Shown: in pieces, positions 61,127-63,070 of the stretch
Numbering within the stretch: the stretch's first letter is position 1
Layout of the letters: each line of letters starts with the position of its first letter
DNA from: WJLY01 sp964562405
GTDB lineage: Bacteria; Joyebacterota; Joyebacteria; Joyebacterales; Joyebacteraceae
Length of the DNA: 63,070 bases
Direction: 5' to 3'
Assembly: GCA_964562405.1 (NCBI GenBank)
Contig: CAZLTC010000008.1
Location: 1 to 63,070, forward strand
The notes under the pieces: model-generated
Database searches by the model: none
What the model was told of the DNA's origin: nothing
What the model saw: the letters and a program-made list of their open reading frames with translations, nothing else
Translations under genes and position numbers: made by a program

Positions 61127-62533
61127 TTGAGCCGAGCGGGTCGAGAGCTGCTCGTGAGAGCCGACCTTGCCGCCAGGTGCCGCAGCTGCGGCACCTGCAG
61201 GTCCGTGTGCCCCGTGTTCGCCGAGGTCGGGCTCGAGGGCACGGTCGCGCGCGGCAAGGTCGCGCTCATTCGCTCGGTCCTGGAGGGCGACCTCGAGCTG
61301 TCGGAGATCTTCGAGGACCGCATCCTGCTTTGCCTCAACTGCAAGTCATGCGTAGAGGGCTGCCCCAACGGCGTCAAGGTCGACGACCTCATCCTGGCCG
61401 CCCGCGCGGACCTCGTCGAGTCCGGCAGGCTCCCGTTCATCCGAAGGCTCGTCTTCCGGTATCTGCTCAAGCGCGGACGACTGCTGCCGCCCTTCGGCAG
61501 GCTCGCATCGTTCGCCCAGCGGTGGTTCCTTCGCGGGCTCCCGCCGGAGAGCGCCCTACGGCTGCTCCTGCCGCTCGCAGGAGTGGATGAGGACCGCGTG
61601 TTCCCGACGTTCGCTCCCAGGAGCTTCATGTCGCTCGCTCCGAAGGAGGCGAAGGCGGTCGCGGGCGGCGGTCCACGTTCTCACTCGCCTGCTGGGCCCG
61701 ACGCCGAGGAGGACGCGGAGGTCGCCGAGCGACGCGAGATCGCGCGTTCGGCCCGGCGTGTGGCGTACTTCGTCGGCTGCGCGACCAACCTTCTCTATCC
61801 GGAGACCGGGCTCGCCACGGTCGACGCTCTGACACGGAGCGGCGTCGACGTCGTCATACCGCGCGGGCAGACCTGCTGCGGGACGCCGGTCTTCAACTCG
61901 GGCGACTTCGAGACCGCACGCTCTATGGCTCGGAGAAACGTGAAGCTGCTGCGCGCGGCGAACGCTGACGCCGTCGTGACGGGATGCGGCTCGTGCGGGC
62001 TCACCCTCAAACGAGAGTACGAGGAGATGTTGGGGCTGGACGGGGGAGTGGGGTTGCCAGTCTTCGACTTCGCGGAGTTCCTGGCGTACCGGGGGTTCGG
62101 TGCCGAGGTGGGGCCCGCTGCCGACGCCTCACAGGCCGGTGGTCGTTCGCGGGATCACGTTGACGCCGGCGCCGCGCCGCGGAAGGTGCGTGTGACCTAC
62201 CACGACCCGTGTCACCTGTCGCGAGGGCAGGGGATACGTGACGAGCCGCGCCAGCTGCTGCGCGCGCTGCCGTGGGTCGAGTTCGTCGAGATGCGCGACG
62301 CCGACCGCTGCTGCGGGAGCGGCGGCACGTTCTCGCTCTCGCACTACGACATCTCGAAGAAGATAGGAGCCCGGAAGGTCGAGGCGATCCGCGACGCGGG
62401 GGTGGACATCGTCGTGACGGAGTGCCCCTCGTGCGTCATGCAGCTCGAGGACATGCTCTCGCAGGCGGGGGTCAATGTGGCCGTGATGAGCGTGGCGGAC
62501 GTGCTGGCGCAGCGGGGCGGACCGGCCAGCTGA
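61127..62533 (+). CDS. GlcF/HdrD-like iron-sulfur oxidoreductase subunit
   Basis: 468 residues from TTG 61127, with AGAGGAGGG 5 bases upstream. Two [4Fe-4S] motifs, CRSCGTCRSVCP and CLNCKSCVEGCP, are followed by a hydrophobic/basic middle region and two CCG domains (GCATNLLYP with QTCCGTP; YHDPCHLSRG with DRCCGSGGT and CPSC). This is the electron-accepting partner of the FAD subunit at 60238, with glycolate or lactate as a likely substrate class. A low-complexity insert (SHSPAGPDAEEDAEVAE) lies before the first CCG domain. Confidence 0.87.
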   Translation: MSRAGRELLVRADLAARCRSCGTCRSVCPVFAEVGLEGTVARGKVALIRSVLEGDLELSEIFEDRILLCLNCKSCVEGCPNGVKVDDLILAARADLVESGRLPFIRRLVFRYLLKRGRLLPPFGRLASFAQRWFLRGLPPESALRLLLPLAGVDEDRVFPTFAPRSFMSLAPKEAKAVAGGGPRSHSPAGPDAEEDAEVAERREIARSARRVAYFVGCATNLLYPETGLATVDALTRSGVDVVIPRGQTCCGTPVFNSGDFETARSMARRNVKLLRAANADAVVTGCGSCGLTLKREYEEMLGLDGGVGLPVFDFAEFLAYRGFGAEVGPAADASQAGGRSRDHVDAGAAPRKVRVTYHDPCHLSRGQGIRDEPRQLLRALPWVEFVEMRDADRCCGSGGTFSLSHYDISKKIGARKVEAIRDAGVDIVVTECPSCVMQLEDMLSQAGVNVAVMSVADVLAQRGGPAS

Positions 62534-62633
62534 GCGAGTTGATAGCCGGGCGGCGGGGCATCCCGTGGTCGCTCAGGCAGCTGAGGGCCCCGGTTGCGTG
62601 TCTGCTCGGCGTTCGGCGTCCCACCCTTTGCGT

Positions 62634-62662
62634 TTGACAGTGGGCACGCCGGTTGCTAGAAT
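62634..62662 (+). promoter_or_regulatory. Sigma-70 promoter of tRNA-Asn
   Basis: A consensus TTGACA (62634-62639) and TAGAAT (62657-62662), spaced by exactly 17 bases, about 70 bases before the tRNA. It is the best -35/-10 pair in the window. Confidence 0.85.
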
Positions 62663-62731
62663 GGAGGTCTGTCGGGCGCGGAAATCGGGGAGACGCCTCC
62701 CGTGCCGCGCCCTTCTGAACAATCGTCATAA

Positions 62732-62806
62732 TCCTCGGTAGCTCAATGGTAGAGCAATCGGCTGTTAACCGATTGGTTGGTGGTTCGAGTCCGCCCCGAG
62801 GAGCCA
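62732..62806 (+). tRNA. tRNA-Asn (anticodon GTT)
   Basis: 75 bases. Acceptor TCCTCGG pairs with CCGAGGA; D arm GCTC/GAGC; anticodon stem ATCGG/CCGAT with loop CTGTTAA and anticodon GTT; T arm GGTGG/CCGCC with TTCGAGT. Discriminator G and CCA are encoded. Confidence 0.97.
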
Positions 62807-62820
62807 TTTGTTCCAGGATT

Positions 62821-62838
62821 CGAACCGTTGACGGTTCG
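62821..62838 (+). repeat. Perfect inverted repeat after tRNA-Asn
   Basis: CGAACCG and CGGTTCG flank TTGA, forming a 7-bp hairpin 15 bases after the tRNA. It could be a processing or termination signal, or mark a junction. There is no T-tract. Confidence 0.5.
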
Positions 62839-62872
62839 GTAACCTATACCAGACCTCAATGGTTCGACGATC

Positions 62873-63007
62873 ATGGACGCGGACCGCATCATTGTGCTCC
62901 ACGACGGGCGAGTCGTCGGGATGGGCACCCACGCGGAGCTGCGCAGGACCTGCCGCGTGTACCAGGAGATCGTTGCCTCACAGCTCTCGGAAGAGGACAT
63001 GGCATGA
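62873..63007 (+). pseudogene. C-terminal remnant of an ABC exporter ATPase subunit
   Basis: 44 residues from the first available ATG: DADRIIVLHDGRVVGMGTHAEL, then RRTCRVYQEIVASQL. This is the end of the nucleotide-binding domain of ABC exporters (D-loop and H-loop regions already lost). A stop (TAA 62839-62841) lies upstream in the same frame and the preceding sequence is not homologous, so about 550 residues are missing. It overlaps the next ABC gene start (ATGA). Either the gene was truncated by a rearrangement next to the tRNA or the scaffold is misjoined here. Confidence 0.7.
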
Positions 63008-63070
63008 GCGACACGCGCAGGGACCCGAAACCGGCCGGGCCCGGCTTCAGAGGGCCTGGAGCGCGACCGG
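63004..63070 (+). CDS. N-terminus of the second ABC exporter subunit (partial)
   Basis: ATG 63004 overlaps the preceding stop. The visible 22 residues (MSDTRRDPKPAGPGFRGPG and on) are Gly/Pro/Arg-rich, like the leader of the second half-transporter in heterodimeric ABC multidrug exporters, and the frame runs off the window. The assignment rests mainly on the neighbouring ABC fragment. Confidence 0.5.
   Translation, partial: MSDTRRDPKPAGPGFRGPGARP

Noticed and set aside
1..63070. CRISPR arrays, insertion sequences, prophage or transposase genes
   Set aside because: I saw no regularly spaced repeats and no transposase, integrase or phage proteins. The only long direct repeat is the 344-bp block in the secreted paralogs.

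Overview
This is a GC-rich stretch of a metagenome-style scaffold. It contains two 100-base N gaps of nominal size (9552-9651 and 20498-20597). Almost every gene is on the + strand, tightly packed, with ATGA/GTGA overlaps and frequent GTG or TTG starts. Secreted proteins with FG-GAP-type calcium loops, a dockerin-like repeat, and a gingipain-like protease with a FlgD-like C-terminal module ('YPNPF' type) suggest a candidate phylum of the FCB superphylum (Krumholzibacteriota/Eisenbacteria/Latescibacterota-like). That placement is inference; no rRNA is present.

Layout. 1-6636: a secreted FG-GAP protein, a beta-propeller histidine kinase, a sigma-54 activator and a lone receiver protein, closed by a strong hairpin terminator. 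6765-41747: one very long acyl-CoA/branched-chain amino acid catabolic island. It begins with a promoter, cobalamin adenosyltransferase and MeaB GTPase. Next come an acyl-CoA dehydrogenase and an Etf/heterodisulfide-reductase-like electron module (HdrCB-like, EtfB, EtfA, HdrA-like). An isobutyryl-CoA-mutase-type mutase with its B12 subunit, a second acyl-CoA dehydrogenase and an MBL-fold hydrolase follow. Then come propionyl-CoA carboxylase (three subunits), methylmalonyl-CoA mutase and epimerase, and a first leucine-dehydrogenase-like protein. An archaeal-type HMG-CoA synthase/thiolase/DUF35 trio follows, then methylcrotonyl-CoA carboxylase with methylglutaconyl-CoA hydratase, an isovaleryl-CoA-dehydrogenase-type enzyme and butyrate kinase. 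The island ends with enoyl-CoA hydratase, a second leucine-dehydrogenase-like protein, biotin ligase, thymidine kinase, 3-hydroxyacyl-CoA dehydrogenase and thiolase. 41835-42293 (- strand): a lone MvhD-like iron-sulfur subunit. 42518-50957: housekeeping (YggS, YggT, PNP, IleRS, DksA-like, LspA, a RluD-RuvX fusion, MltG). 51042-56394: tRNA-Val, three paralogous secreted proteins, a dockerin-like protein and a multihaem lipoprotein with an in-frame UGA. 56498-62533: a C25 protease and a GlcE/GlcF-like pair. 62732-63070: tRNA-Asn and the remains of a heterodimeric ABC exporter.

How it works together (inference). Isovaleryl-CoA from leucine would be oxidised, carboxylated and hydrated to HMG-CoA. 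No HMG-CoA lyase is present, and the HMG-CoA synthase/thiolase/DUF35 trio sits exactly there. Isobutyryl-CoA from valine could be isomerised to butyryl-CoA and beta-oxidised. Propionyl-CoA goes through PCC, epimerase and mutase to succinyl-CoA. Electrons from three acyl-CoA dehydrogenases would pass through EtfAB to the Hdr-like proteins. The island also encodes makers or loaders of its own cofactors: adenosylcobalamin (CobO, MeaB) and biotin (BirA).

Most notable items: (1) a probable new selenoprotein, a c-type cytochrome lipoprotein with UGA at the position of the second Cys of an EPCGC motif, with a downstream SECIS-like hairpin; (2) a RluD-RuvX fusion; (3) two leucine-dehydrogenase paralogs that have each lost catalytic residues; (4) the archaeal HMG-CoA synthase trio inside a leucine pathway; (5) a triplicated secreted family with a 344-bp perfectly identical block and a shared C-terminal tail ending IKALYR.
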